NCBI GenBank assembly: GCA_016714165.1
Contig: JADJNU010000001.1
Coordinates: 1,736,001-1,800,000 of the forward strand
DNA: 64,000 bases
DNA from: Bdellovibrionales bacterium
Lineage (GTDB): Bacteria > Bdellovibrionota > Bdellovibrionia > Bdellovibrionales > UBA1609
Direction of reading: 5' to 3'
Below, in pieces: positions 41,894 through 51,407 of the stretch. The notes below the pieces were generated by a model. That model was not told the origin of the DNA, searched no databases, and saw only the letters and a program-made list of their open reading frames with translations. Within the stretch, counting starts at the first letter, position 1. The number at the start of each line of letters is the position of its first letter. Made by a program: the position numbers and the translations under genes.

Positions 41894-43213
41894 ATGGCTA
41901 AGTTTCCCATTAAGATACTCTGTCTCGTCTTTTTTGCGATTCACCTCTTACTTGGCGCAGAATCCAGAGCCGCCCAGGTTCATGGCATCCTCACCGTGGT
42001 TAAAGGAAATGTTTCAATAAAATCTGGAAAGACAGGAAAAGACGAAAAAGCAAAGATTGGGATGAAGGTATTCCCTAAAGACTCCATACTAACTCAAGCC
42101 GATTCTCGGGCCAAGATTGTGATGGTAGACAAAAATGAAATTAATGTGTCTCCCAGCTCAAACATTGTTATCGATAGCTACGAATTCGATCCCGCCAAAG
42201 ACAACAAGAAAGTCTTAATAGATGTTATCTATGGAAAAGTTCGTGCGAAGGTCGAGCAAAAATATGACGGCGAGAACAATAAGTTTCAGGTAAAAACGCC
42301 CTCTGCCGTAGCGGGAGTTCGAGGAACTGACTTCTTTACTTCATTTAATCAAGTCACGAACTCCTCAAAGGTTGTTACCTTCAAAGGAGAAGTCGCTTTT
42401 GGACTTCCAGGACCAGGAGGAACTATTCTCAATCCTGTTTCCGTGAGGGTTGGCGAGTTCACGGCGAACACAGGAAACAATCCGCCAGCTCCTGCGGTGC
42501 CAATGCCCAAGGCAGAACTTGCTCAGTTTGACAAGGAGACAAAGGCAGATGCTCCTGACAGAGAGAAACAAGCTGGGCCTGGCGGAGGGAGCAACCAGCC
42601 AGAAAAGGATAAGAAGGACCAACAGAAAAAAGACGAAGGCGGAAACAAGGGCCAAGGCAGTGATCAAAAGAAGGACGAAGGTGGGAACAAAAGCCCAGAC
42701 AGTGATCAAAAAAAGGACCAAGGCGGGAACAAAGGCCAAGGCAATAATAAAGAAGGCCGTGGCAATGATGGCCCCAGAAATGAACAAGGTGAAAAGGGAT
42801 CTGAACAATCAAAAAATGAGCCTGGCAGCAACCCAAAAAATGGCACTGGTGCCGCCAGAGGCCCAGACGCTCGACCGGATGGAACATCGGGTCCTTCCGG
42901 ACCAGGGTCAGGCCCTGGGTCAGGTCCTGAATTTGCCGGTGGACCTCCAACTCCAGGCATGGGTGGGGATCCAAAGCGCGACCCATCTGGAATGATGCCG
43001 ATGCCCATGGAAGGCACTGGGATGATGAGGCCTGAAGACTTTGCCTCAGCACCAAACATGCCTGCTTTTGTTGGGATGATGCCACCTCCGCCCATGATGC
43101 CATTCATGCCACCTCCAATGCCTGGATCAAATATCATTTGTGAGTTCTGCCGTGAGGTCATTCAGGATGGGGCAACGCGCCTGTTTATCCGTGTGACCCA
43201 AGGTTCGCAATGA
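41894..43213 (+). CDS. FecR-domain envelope protein with low-complexity tail
   Basis: A 439-residue exported protein. A signal peptide (MAKFPIKILCLVFFAIHLLLGAESRA) is followed by a FecR-like domain of about 160 residues (VVKGNVSIKSGK, ALIVMVDKNEINVSPSSNIVID-like strands, TPSAVAGVRGTDFF). A hydrophilic repeat region then holds three copies of a KKDEGGNKGQGSDQ-like unit. A Gly/Pro/Met-rich tail follows, and the last 35 residues contain CEFC. FecR domains sit in the periplasm; without an anti-sigma-factor partner here, the role is likely structural or in polymer binding. The next gene codes for a TPR/barrel protein on the same strand. Confidence 0.8.
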   Translation: MAKFPIKILCLVFFAIHLLLGAESRAAQVHGILTVVKGNVSIKSGKTGKDEKAKIGMKVFPKDSILTQADSRAKIVMVDKNEINVSPSSNIVIDSYEFDPAKDNKKVLIDVIYGKVRAKVEQKYDGENNKFQVKTPSAVAGVRGTDFFTSFNQVTNSSKVVTFKGEVAFGLPGPGGTILNPVSVRVGEFTANTGNNPPAPAVPMPKAELAQFDKETKADAPDREKQAGPGGGSNQPEKDKKDQQKKDEGGNKGQGSDQKKDEGGNKSPDSDQKKDQGGNKGQGNNKEGRGNDGPRNEQGEKGSEQSKNEPGSNPKNGTGAARGPDARPDGTSGPSGPGSGPGSGPEFAGGPPTPGMGGDPKRDPSGMMPMPMEGTGMMRPEDFASAPNMPAFVGMMPPPPMMPFMPPPMPGSNIICEFCREVIQDGATRLFIRVTQGSQ

Positions 43214-43300
43214 AATGTGCACAGAGGTAGAATTGCCCTTAGGGGCAGGTAAAGTACCAAGACTGAATTTTTAGCCCTGCCTTCGACGAGCAAATCAATT

Positions 43301-43324
43301 CCCCTTCCCTAAAGGAGGGGTTTT
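43301..43324 (+). terminator. Terminator-like hairpin after the FecR-domain gene
   Basis: CCCCTTCC (43301-43308) pairs with GGAGGGG (43314-43320) with one bulge and is followed by TTTT. It lies about 90 bases past the gene's stop and 100 before the TPR/barrel gene, suggesting those two are not one transcript. Confidence 0.6.
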
Positions 43325-43425
43325 CCTCTTTAATTCTCTCAGTCCTTTCTCAGAAGGCCAACCTCAGATAAAATTTGATGGTAAATCCCACTCCTTTTTT
43401 AACAACTCTACCTGGGAGAGCAGCG

Positions 43426-45585
43426 GTGAACAGTCAAAAATTGATTCGATTTTGTTTGGGGCTTGGTCTGATGACTGGCTTTTTCTGTTTTGAGAGCCGA
43501 GCTGCAGAAAAGGAAAATCCGCCATCCCCAGTTAAGTCACCGCAAGCGCCTTCCTCCCCTCCAAATTCAAAAGCTCAAAATCTGAGGATTTATTACGCTT
43601 CCTCTACTTGGAACCAAAGCAGCACTGTCCCAGACTCTGCCTTCTTGTTTTTCCGCGATGCAAAGACCGGAAAAGTGGCAAAAATTGTGATCGAAGAGAC
43701 CGAACCAGATTCAAGCACGTTTCGGGGCAATTTTTCTATCAGTTGGACCTCAATTGAATCTCTTGATCCAGAGGTCTACATCCCTCCTGAAGGGATGCGA
43801 GAAGATTCGAAGGATACCTTGGCTAAGTTTTACCAATTGCTAAACAGCAAAAAAGCAGCGAGCAAGCCCCTGGTCTTTCGCACATCGCCAGAAGGACAAC
43901 AAATTCTTGATGTTTATGACACTCCAGAACAGGCCCAACAGGCAAAAGAAGCCTTTGAACGTGAGGCTGAGCTGGCTCGTCAAGCTGAAGCCACGAAAAA
44001 AGCTTTGTCCAAGCCCATACCCGATAAGGCTGCCATTGAAGCCAGCAAAATGGCCGAACGACAGACTGCCCTCGATCTGCTGGCTCAGGAAGGCGCAAAA
44101 CGGGAGGCAGACAGAGTTCGCCTGGAGCAAATTGAAAAACAAAGGACAGAAGAGAGAATGAGACAACAAAAATTGCTCAGCGAACAGGAGAGAGAGAAGC
44201 GCCTTGAAAAGGCAAAGCAATTTGCAGAAGCAGCTCTCGATTCCTATCGATTAGGTCAATTCATACCGGCTGAGGAAAATTTTCGCAAATCGGTAGAATT
44301 GGATCCCGAAAACAAGGCCTACTACTTTAAATATGCGATTACTCTCTATCGAAATGAAAAGTTCAATGAAGCCCTGGTTGTGATGAACCTCGCAAAAACT
44401 TCTACAGATCTTGATCTCGAAAAAGAATACTACATGGGTTTGATTCACTTTCGTCTCAAGGAGCTTGATTCGGCTCTTAAGAAATTTGCTCAGGTCCAAC
44501 AAGCAAATCATCCTGAATTGTCGGTGAGCGCCGGATTCTATCGCGGAGTGATCCTGTTTAACCAAGAAAAATTTGAGGAGGCAAAACTCCCATTTGAATG
44601 GGTCATTGATCATTCAAATGACTCTTCTTTGGACAGTCGATCCGAGGAATATCTTGAAAAAATCGCCCAATTGATAGTTTATAAAAAAAATCAGGCCAAA
44701 AGGTTTCTGTTCAATGCCACGATTGGAGCCATGTACGACAGCAATGTCTTGCTGGCTCCAGACAACGTGAGTTCCCAGGGGTCAACAACAGAAGAGGCCG
44801 ACTATCGCTCAATTGCTAGCGGAGGAGTTGAATACAGAATTCTAAATGGAAAAATCCATGAATTCTCAGGCAAATTGGCTTCGTCCTACATACGCTCCTC
44901 GAAAAGTGATCTCTCCATCGCCGATCCCTGGCAAAATACAATCACTCTTCCCTACGTTTACAAGGGCATGCTTGCAGGAAAGGGATACCGCCTGACAGTA
45001 ACGCCAGGTTATGAAGCTCTCAATATGTCAGTTGAAACAGATGGTCCCCAGGAGAATATTCTCAATTCCATGATTATGACCGTCGACAATACATTCATCA
45101 TGAGTGAACAATGGCATGCTTCTTACATTTTGGATGCCCGCCAAGATGATTCCCTCTTGGATAGTTCGACTGGTGATGCCGATGCCGATGCAACTAAGCT
45201 CTCACTCAAGACCTCTCAAACCTTCTTCAAAGACAAAACACTTCGAAAAGCTGTCATCCTCAACCTTGGCTTAGTCAACAATGCAGCAGCGGGAAAAGAT
45301 AAAACATATTTGCGGGTAGAGGGGGGCGCGACCTACGTGGCACCGGCCCGAAAAGACGATTCGTGGAATCTCGGCCTCGCTGTCTACAACCTCAACTACC
45401 CCGATGCCTCGAGTTTGCGAAAAGACACCAATATGTCTCTCACCGCTGGATATGGACACCCCTTCAATGAATGGGCCCTCGGTAACCTCAGTTTCAACTA
45501 CACGAACAACCAGTCAAACGTCTCCACAAACCAATACAGTAAATTCTCAGTCATGGCGACCGGCACGTTCAATTGGGGTTGGTGA
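43426..45585 (+). CDS. TPR/outer-membrane beta-barrel protein
   Basis: A 719-residue protein from the GTG at 43426, which has GGGAG 7 bases ahead and starts a normal signal peptide (KLIRFCLGLGLMTGFFCFESRA). The track opens 17 codons earlier without a signal-like start. The mature N terminus is a Pro/Ser stretch, then a beta-rich domain. A Glu/Lys-rich coiled-coil segment follows (about 170-260), then TPR repeats (ALDSYRLGQFIPAEENFRKSVELDPENKAYYFKYAI and two more). The last 280 residues alternate in the manner of an outer-membrane barrel and end FNWGW. The plan resembles TPR-plus-barrel secretion or polysaccharide-export proteins. Function is unknown. Confidence 0.78.
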   Translation: MNSQKLIRFCLGLGLMTGFFCFESRAAEKENPPSPVKSPQAPSSPPNSKAQNLRIYYASSTWNQSSTVPDSAFLFFRDAKTGKVAKIVIEETEPDSSTFRGNFSISWTSIESLDPEVYIPPEGMREDSKDTLAKFYQLLNSKKAASKPLVFRTSPEGQQILDVYDTPEQAQQAKEAFEREAELARQAEATKKALSKPIPDKAAIEASKMAERQTALDLLAQEGAKREADRVRLEQIEKQRTEERMRQQKLLSEQEREKRLEKAKQFAEAALDSYRLGQFIPAEENFRKSVELDPENKAYYFKYAITLYRNEKFNEALVVMNLAKTSTDLDLEKEYYMGLIHFRLKELDSALKKFAQVQQANHPELSVSAGFYRGVILFNQEKFEEAKLPFEWVIDHSNDSSLDSRSEEYLEKIAQLIVYKKNQAKRFLFNATIGAMYDSNVLLAPDNVSSQGSTTEEADYRSIASGGVEYRILNGKIHEFSGKLASSYIRSSKSDLSIADPWQNTITLPYVYKGMLAGKGYRLTVTPGYEALNMSVETDGPQENILNSMIMTVDNTFIMSEQWHASYILDARQDDSLLDSSTGDADADATKLSLKTSQTFFKDKTLRKAVILNLGLVNNAAAGKDKTYLRVEGGATYVAPARKDDSWNLGLAVYNLNYPDASSLRKDTNMSLTAGYGHPFNEWALGNLSFNYTNNQSNVSTNQYSKFSVMATGTFNWGW

Positions 45586-45586
45586 A

Positions 45587-45620
45587 CCTGAATCCTGAAT
45601 CCTGAATCCTGAATCTTGAA
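45587..45620. repeat. CCTGAAT heptanucleotide repeat
   Basis: Four exact copies of CCTGAAT (45587-45614) and a partial, altered fifth follow directly after the stop of the TPR/barrel gene, with recO on the other strand ending at 45627. It is a short tandem repeat; slip-strand variation could extend into neither gene. Confidence 0.85.
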
Positions 45621-45626
45621 GTAAGC

Positions 45627-46216
45627 TCACTGAAAATAAGCTTCCAAAAAGTGACGAGCCTCGCGTTTGACAAGGAGAAACTCCTCCTCGTTCAAATTGA
45701 TCTGTTCATGATCTCGAATCGAGAACCCAATGAGAAAGGCTCCTTCGCCCTGACGATCAAGAACACCTTGTTGGTGTAGGAGTTTGAGCTCAAAGAGGAG
45801 CTTTAAGTACCTCGTCTTTTGCGAAGACTGAAGCGCATGGAGACTATTGCCAAGTAAATCAAACAACTCACAATTATCTGAAATGGCCTCTTTTGAAACT
45901 TTAGAGACCAACTGCAAAAGATAAATTCCCATTTCAAGACGATCATAATCTGCGCGGATTCCATTGAAACACTCAACCAAGTGAGCCTCTTCTAACCAAT
46001 GAAGAGCATCCTGATCATCAAATGAATGTCTCTCTCGATAACTCATCTGAACGTAATTGAGGGGCTCCAGAACTCCGCCCCAAATCGTCGACGGCTCCGC
46101 ATGGCACCCTTAGCCATCAAGTTCACGCGACACCCATCACGATTCAGAGCGTGCACGATTAAGTTGGACTCTCCCTGCTTAATAGTACGTAAAATGATCG
46201 CCCGCTCATTTTTCAA
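45627..46216 (-). CDS. recO: DNA repair protein RecO, single-base frameshift
   Basis: RecO loads RecA at single-stranded gaps with RecR. The N-terminal OB-fold reads KNERAIILRTIKQGESNLIV and LMAKGAMRSRRRFG in one frame; the rest, MSYRERHSFDDQ to LVKREARHFLEAYFQ, is in the next. Adding one G to the four-G run (C4 on the plus strand, 46078-46081) joins them as FGGGVLEPLNYVQMSYRER. The start is probably TTG at 46216, overlapping the stop of the flippase-like gene. The complete protein would be about 196 residues, short for RecO (usually 230-250), lacking the Cys4 zinc site of some homologues. Confidence 0.8.
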
Positions 46217-47202
46217 GCCGAAGTGGCCTCATCTAGAATTTTTGGCCTCTTTCTCTGAGCGTAAATAAATGCTCCAATCAGACTCCAAGAGAGGGTGCCA
46301 ATCTGAAAAACGGTAATGACTGTCTGTCCCACCGTGGTCTCACTCCCGGTAAACATACGAAATAAAACCAAGAAAGCCACTTGGCCCACACCAATTCCGG
46401 CAGGGCTGATCGGCAAAGCCATGACGATAAATCCCAGGGGAACCGCAAAAAAATAGGTTGCGAGAGGTACGCTCTCGCCCAGAGCGAATCCAATGTAAGC
46501 CATATATCCTATCGCAATCATCTGTCCTATGAGACTGATCGCGACTGTCAGAATCACCGTCCTGAGGTTCTTACCATAGGAATGCAGTGCCTCATAAAAT
46601 CTGTTCAGAAAATCTCCTCCCGGCAATCCCTGACTCCAACGAAGCAGGGGATTTTTGGTTTTCACCGTAGAGGATAAAATCAATCCCAACACAATTGTCA
46701 TTAGCAAGATCAGCAACAGACTCGAAAAAAAGATGTTTCGCAAAGCCATTCGGTGCCACACATTTTCGAAATTTAACAACATGGTGATAACAGCCAGAAG
46801 AATCATCGCGTAAAGTCCCACGATTCTGTCCATCATCACTGTTGTTGCCGCAGCCATCCTTCGTTTTGGGTGATCTTGAGCCACATAGTAGGCTTTGACC
46901 ACATCTCCCCCGACCGCCCCGGGCACGGCAAAATTAAAAAAAAGTCCCACCAAAGTGAGAGGAAAAGTAACGACAAAGCTAGCCGGCAACTCCTGCGAGG
47001 CGAGCAACAATGACCAGCGATAATTGTTGATATAGATATTTAAAAAAAGCAAAGTTAAGGCGATGCAAACATGCACGGGAGTGAGAAGCTGACCTAAGGA
47101 GGAAAGATCAAGAAGACCCTTGTTGATCATCCAAGCGATGAGGCCCACCGCAACGCCAAACTTCAAAAGTTTTGTTAAGAAAGCCTTGGTCTGGGTCTCC
47201 AT
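46213..47202 (-). CDS. Lysylphosphatidylglycerol synthase/flippase-type membrane protein
   Basis: A 329-residue protein with about eight membrane segments, from the LPG_synthase_TM (UPF0104/AglD-like) family. Diagnostic points are the segment YINNYRWSLLL, the block NFAVPGAVGGDVVKAYYVAQD, RIVGLYAMILLA and the C-terminal LPISPAGIGVGQVAFLVLFRMF. Members move lipid-linked groups or are the membrane half of MprF. No synthase domain is attached. The gene is divergent from ugd and shares its stop region with recO. Confidence 0.85.
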   Translation of the reverse strand: METQTKAFLTKLLKFGVAVGLIAWMINKGLLDLSSLGQLLTPVHVCIALTLLFLNIYINNYRWSLLLASQELPASFVVTFPLTLVGLFFNFAVPGAVGGDVVKAYYVAQDHPKRRMAAATTVMMDRIVGLYAMILLAVITMLLNFENVWHRMALRNIFFSSLLLILLMTIVLGLILSSTVKTKNPLLRWSQGLPGGDFLNRFYEALHSYGKNLRTVILTVAISLIGQMIAIGYMAYIGFALGESVPLATYFFAVPLGFIVMALPISPAGIGVGQVAFLVLFRMFTGSETTVGQTVITVFQIGTLSWSLIGAFIYAQRKRPKILDEATSA

Positions 47203-47286
47203 TGCGCTCCCTTTGAGAAAAGTTGACAGGTCCCCGCATTTGACCCATTACTACTTTGGTTTCAATCACTTGCCAAGGGGAGAACC

Positions 47287-48591
47287 ATGGAGATTGCGAT
47301 CATTGGAACCGGTTACGTGGGCCTGGTAGCTGGAGTCTGTTTTGCTGATGCTGGGCATCAAGTAACCTGTATCGACTCCAATCGAGAGAAAATCGCGACT
47401 CTTTTAGAGGGCAAATTGCCGTTTTTCGAACCTGGCTTGGGTGACTTGTTTCACAGAAACTACAAACGAATGAAGTTTGTATTTGAGGTGGGAGAGGCCT
47501 CAAGCAAAGCCGAGATCCTATTTGTGGCGGTCGGCACCCCAGAGGAAGAGGATGGCAGTGCTGACCTGTCTTTCACTTTTGAGGTATTGAAACAGATTTG
47601 CCAGGCCCCTCAAAAACCAAAAATTGTCGTTCTCAAAAGCACTGTGCCCGTTGGCACAGCTCAACGGGCACAGGCCTTTTGCGACGCCCATTCAGCAAGT
47701 GCTATTGAGATAGTGAGCAATCCAGAGTTTTTGAAACAGGGAGGCGCAGTTGATGATTTTATGAATCCTGATCGGGTCGTTATCGGTTGCCGAAGCGAAG
47801 AGGCAAAAATAACTTTGGAAAGGCTCTATGAACCGTTCTTGAAAAATGGCAATCCCATCATGTTTATGGATAATTCCTCGGCCGAGATGACCAAATATGC
47901 TGCCAATTCCTTTCTTGCTTTGAAAATAAGCTTCATCAATGAACTGGCCCTCCTCTCAGATAAGGTCGGAGCGGATATCAATCAGGTGAGAAGGGGCTTT
48001 TCTTCTGACAGCCGAATAAATCCAGCCTTTTTCGAGCCCGGAATTGGCTATGGCGGCAGCTGCTTTCCCAAGGACCTCCGTGCGCTCCTACACACAGGGC
48101 GTGAGCACAAATTGGAAATGAAATTGCTTAAAGCTGCTGACGAAGTGAATGAAAGGCAAAAATCGGTTTTGGTCCAAAGACTTAAGCATCGTCTCGAGGA
48201 CCTTAACGAGAGGCGTATTGCCATTTGGGGACTTAGTTTTAAGCCAAACACCGATGATGTCCGCCGGGCCCCCTCCCTCAGCATTATTGAAGAGCTTGTG
48301 CGACTGGGTGCAAGCGTCTCGGCCTTTGATCCTGTCGCAATGAAAAATGCCAAACTCGCATGCAAGGTATTTTTTGAGGCCGCTGAATCGGCTCAGGATG
48401 CCGCCAGAGGATCTGACGCTTTGCTTCTCATTACAGAATGGAATGAGTTCAAAAGCGTCGATCTAAAAGAATTAAGGTCACTTTTAAAAATCCCCCTGAT
48501 TTTTGATGGACGCAATATATTTGATCCGACAAAAATGAAGAAACTCGGCATTGAATACTATGGAATAGGACGTCAGTCTTTGGACCACTGA
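47287..48591 (+). CDS. ugd: UDP-glucose 6-dehydrogenase
   Basis: A 434-residue dehydrogenase. The N-terminal Rossmann fold begins MEIAIIGTGYVGLVAGVCFADAGH. The catalytic cysteine is C259 in GIGYGGSCFPKDLRAL, and SNPEFLKQGGAVDDF and SFKPNTDDVRRAPSL are the remaining family motifs. It oxidises UDP-glucose to UDP-glucuronate with two NAD, feeding polysaccharide and lipid modification. An AGGGG site precedes the ATG. It is divergent from the flippase-like gene, which may use sugar-lipid substrates. Confidence 0.95.
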   Translation: MEIAIIGTGYVGLVAGVCFADAGHQVTCIDSNREKIATLLEGKLPFFEPGLGDLFHRNYKRMKFVFEVGEASSKAEILFVAVGTPEEEDGSADLSFTFEVLKQICQAPQKPKIVVLKSTVPVGTAQRAQAFCDAHSASAIEIVSNPEFLKQGGAVDDFMNPDRVVIGCRSEEAKITLERLYEPFLKNGNPIMFMDNSSAEMTKYAANSFLALKISFINELALLSDKVGADINQVRRGFSSDSRINPAFFEPGIGYGGSCFPKDLRALLHTGREHKLEMKLLKAADEVNERQKSVLVQRLKHRLEDLNERRIAIWGLSFKPNTDDVRRAPSLSIIEELVRLGASVSAFDPVAMKNAKLACKVFFEAAESAQDAARGSDALLLITEWNEFKSVDLKELRSLLKIPLIFDGRNIFDPTKMKKLGIEYYGIGRQSLDH

Positions 48592-48680
48592 ACCAGACTT
48601 AAGGCTAAGTTCGCTCCATTTTGTTGAGACCTCTTAACGCAAAAACTAAACTCTCAGCTGAACTTATAAAGGAGATCATC

Positions 48681-49268
48681 ATGCAGAAACAAACAAAGAA
48701 CTTCCTCGCCTCTTCTCTGATTTTTCTATTGTCTCTCATGGCTTACACACCCAAAGTCCAGGCGCTTGTACAGATTCGGGCAAACTACGGTTTACAAACA
48801 GTCAGCCCCGATCAGGTCGGGGCATTTCCAACTCTTTCTAAACTGACGGGGTTTGGAGGCGATCTCATTATCTCACCTCCCCTCTTCCCGTTAGCGTTTG
48901 GAATTCGACATGAAATCATGAAAGCCGAGGAATCAAATAGCTACGGAAAATTTAATCTCGATCTGACGCGAACCTCTGGACTGATCTCATTCCGACTGAT
49001 TGATACTTTGATTTTTCTGGGAGCAATTGGAACTATCGGTGTTTCTCATAGCGGAGATCAAACCTTTGAAGTTATTGGAGTCGGAACCACCACCACCAAG
49101 AATGACATCAGTGGGTCCTATTCCGTCGGAGTCGAAGGTGGCATTAAGCTCGTGGGTTTTCTCGTGGGAGCTGAAGTCGGATATATGGGACTGAAGATTG
49201 GAGGGAGTGGGACTGAACAAAAACTCGATGGAGCTTACACAAAAGTCCATCTTGGTCTTGATTTCTAA
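48681..49268 (+). CDS. Small predicted outer-membrane barrel protein
   Basis: A 195-residue protein from ATG 48681, which has AAAGGAG 7 bases ahead. The signal peptide (NFLASSLIFLLSLMAYTPKVQA) is followed by amphipathic strands such as GFGGDLIISPPLFPLAFGIRHE and VGVEGGIKLVGFLVGAEVGYMG, and the terminal phenylalanine (VHLGLDF) is typical of outer-membrane barrels. It is probably an eight-stranded OmpA/OmpX-size barrel. Function unknown. It ends 58 bases before nuoI on the opposite strand. Confidence 0.72.
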   Translation: MQKQTKNFLASSLIFLLSLMAYTPKVQALVQIRANYGLQTVSPDQVGAFPTLSKLTGFGGDLIISPPLFPLAFGIRHEIMKAEESNSYGKFNLDLTRTSGLISFRLIDTLIFLGAIGTIGVSHSGDQTFEVIGVGTTTTKNDISGSYSVGVEGGIKLVGFLVGAEVGYMGLKIGGSGTEQKLDGAYTKVHLGLDF

Positions 49269-49285
49269 GAAGGCGTTTTTTGAAA

Positions 49286-49310
49286 AGAGCCTCTTCAGAT
49301 GAGAGGCTCT
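49286..49310. terminator. Hairpin between barrel gene and nuoI
   Basis: AGAGCCTCT (49286-49294) and its complement (49302-49310) pair around a 7-base loop. On the minus strand it is followed by TTTTCAAAAA, so it is likeliest the terminator of the nuo genes, and it may also serve the convergent barrel gene. Confidence 0.7.
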
Positions 49311-49326
49311 CCTCTTTGATCACTTC

Positions 49327-49851
49327 TCATATTCCAAATTTGTGGCGTTCCTCATCATCAACTCGGCTGATGATTCCACCTCTCAATTGAGGTCGATAAG
49401 CCAGTTGCTGGATATCATAAATAAAAGAAGAACCATTTAATCCCGCCGTTTGCCACTCAGGTCCCATTCTGACAGCATCAACCGGACAAGCCTCCTCACA
49501 AAAACCACAGAATACGCACCTCAAAATGTCAATTTCGTACTTCACAGGGTATTTTTCTACTGTGGGGTCCTCATGTTCAGCTGCTTGAATTGAAATACAC
49601 TGTGCTGGGCAATTCGTTGCACACAACATGCAGGCTGTGCATCTCAAAGAGCCGTCCTTTTTGACGGTCAGCACGTGATTGCCCTTAAATCGCGGACTGT
49701 ATTCGTAAACTTCCTCGGGATAATTGATCGTCGGCATTGCCTTTTTGTGAAAGAGATTTCTGATCATATATTTCAAAGTGAGCCAAAGCCCTCCGAAAAT
49801 CCCAGGAATATACCAATGAGACAAAGCCCCCGGTTTTCTCACGATACTCAT
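49327..49851 (-). CDS. nuoI: NADH-quinone oxidoreductase subunit I
   Basis: A 174-residue 8Fe ferredoxin subunit. Two CxxCxxCxxxCP motifs at C71/C74/C77/C81 and C112/C115/C118/C122 bind the N6a and N6b clusters, which link to cluster N2. MSIVRKPGALSHWYIPGIFGGL at the start is the amphipathic membrane-facing segment. The ATG at 49851 overlaps the nuoG stop as ATGA. NuoH, which sits between G and I in most bacteria, is missing. Confidence 0.95.
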   Translation of the reverse strand: MSIVRKPGALSHWYIPGIFGGLWLTLKYMIRNLFHKKAMPTINYPEEVYEYSPRFKGNHVLTVKKDGSLRCTACMLCATNCPAQCISIQAAEHEDPTVEKYPVKYEIDILRCVFCGFCEEACPVDAVRMGPEWQTAGLNGSSFIYDIQQLAYRPQLRGGIISRVDDEERHKFGI

Positions 49852-51407
49852 AACGGACCTCGTTGGTGGACGAAGAAGTTGGTCTTTTTCCAATTCAGCC
49901 CATCCTCATCCTGTTTGATGACTTCTTTCCTTCCAGACAAGAAAGTGACAACCTCAACCAAGGACAGTGCCTCAGGAACAATTGATGCGATTTTTTTGAC
50001 AGACTGTACTTTGCCATTCGCATTGACATAGCTTCCGTCTTTCTCAAAAAAACTCTTCACTGGAATCTGCCACGTCGGCGTACTTGTCCGATTCAAAGCC
50101 TCACATTTCGCTGGCGAAAGCCACAACAGTTGCTTGACTTGACTGAACATCTCAATTTTCTTATCTAAATCAGAAAAAACTCCAGGATTTTCAGGACCAG
50201 CAACGACCAACATATCAATCTCTTTATTCTTCAACTTCCGCTCTAAATCCTGCCACTTGCCCATGAGCTTTTCTCGCGCGAGGAGCTGCTGAAGTCCCTT
50301 TGTGTTGGGATTACGGTCACCTCGAAAAAGAATTCCGTCAAATTCCTCCATTTTTTCAGGATTATTGACCCAATGGTAAATCTCTCGAGAACCTAAGTCC
50401 GCCAAAAAGTAGTTAAGAAGTGCAGAGTATTCTTCCTGACTGTACTGGCCAGTCAAAACAAGAGCTACCTTACCTGGAAAATTCGCCTGTATCGCCTGAC
50501 GAATCATGACTCCAAACTCTCCGAGAACTTTAGCTGTGGACGTTTCAACCTTCGTGTGAGCACCATCCTTGACAACGACATATTCAAGGCGTGAAGGCCT
50601 GTTTAAATGTTTATAAATGTCGCGTCCCTGATCACACATCCAATAACCATTCACTTCAGGATTGTATTCGGGCTTCACCCTGAACAACCCCTCCTCGTTA
50701 TAATAAATTTTGACATTGCAGCCAGTGGAACACCCCGTGCAGATGCTCTTTCCGTTCTTTAGATACCAAACCCTTTGCCTGAAACGAAAATCCTTAGCCG
50801 TCAGTGCCCCAACTGGACAAATATCAACCGTATTAAGTGAATAATTATTATTGAGGGGTTTATCCTCAAAAGTTCCAATTTCGGCCCTGTCACCACGATT
50901 GAAGATTCCTAGTTCATTTGTCTTCGTCACCTCAGAAGTGAATCGCACGCAACGCGAGCAAAGAATACATCTCTCAGAATCAAGAACGACCTTCTCCCCT
51001 AGGCTAACCACTTTGTGCTTTTTTACTTTCCGCTCGGCCATCTCAGGAGTGTATTTGCCAAATTCCATGTATTGATCTTGCAATCCACACTCCCCTGCCT
51101 GATCACAGATCGGACAGTCAAGTGGATGGTTAATCAAATGAAAATCAAGCCCCCAACGTACCGCCTCTTTCACCTTTTCTGATCGATTTGTCGCAACCAT
51201 ACCTTCGGTCACAGCGGTGTTGCAGGCTATCTGTAAGCGTGGGTTACCCTCTATCTCTACCATACACAATCGGCAAACACCGCAACACTCAGAGCAGGAT
51301 GCCAGCAGTAGTGAGCAATGCTCGCATCTGCCTGCTTTGAAGGCCTCGATCAACTTAGAACCCTCTTTTACTTCAATTTCAATTCCATTAATTTTACATT
51401 TGGGCAT
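49848..51407 (-). CDS. nuoG: NADH-quinone oxidoreductase subunit G
   Basis: A 519-residue iron-sulfur subunit. The N-terminal 2Fe-2S site uses the CEHCSLLLASCSECCGVCRLC region. The HxxxC-type motif is HPLDCPICDQAGECGLQDQ, and the 4Fe-4S site is CILCSRCVRF. Then CTGCSTGCNVKIYY starts the molybdopterin-like domain, which is shorter than in E. coli NuoG (about 900 residues), closer to short NuoG forms. It passes electrons from NuoF to NuoI. The start ATG overlaps the end of nuoF by 14 bases. Confidence 0.93.
   Translation of the reverse strand: MPKCKINGIEIEVKEGSKLIEAFKAGRCEHCSLLLASCSECCGVCRLCMVEIEGNPRLQIACNTAVTEGMVATNRSEKVKEAVRWGLDFHLINHPLDCPICDQAGECGLQDQYMEFGKYTPEMAERKVKKHKVVSLGEKVVLDSERCILCSRCVRFTSEVTKTNELGIFNRGDRAEIGTFEDKPLNNNYSLNTVDICPVGALTAKDFRFRQRVWYLKNGKSICTGCSTGCNVKIYYNEEGLFRVKPEYNPEVNGYWMCDQGRDIYKHLNRPSRLEYVVVKDGAHTKVETSTAKVLGEFGVMIRQAIQANFPGKVALVLTGQYSQEEYSALLNYFLADLGSREIYHWVNNPEKMEEFDGILFRGDRNPNTKGLQQLLAREKLMGKWQDLERKLKNKEIDMLVVAGPENPGVFSDLDKKIEMFSQVKQLLWLSPAKCEALNRTSTPTWQIPVKSFFEKDGSYVNANGKVQSVKKIASIVPEALSLVEVVTFLSGRKEVIKQDEDGLNWKKTNFFVHQRGPL

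Noticed and set aside
42365..43161. Long minus-strand frames opposite the FecR-domain gene
   Set aside because: They mirror the low-complexity Gly/Pro/Lys repeats on the plus strand and have no signal, start context or motif of their own.
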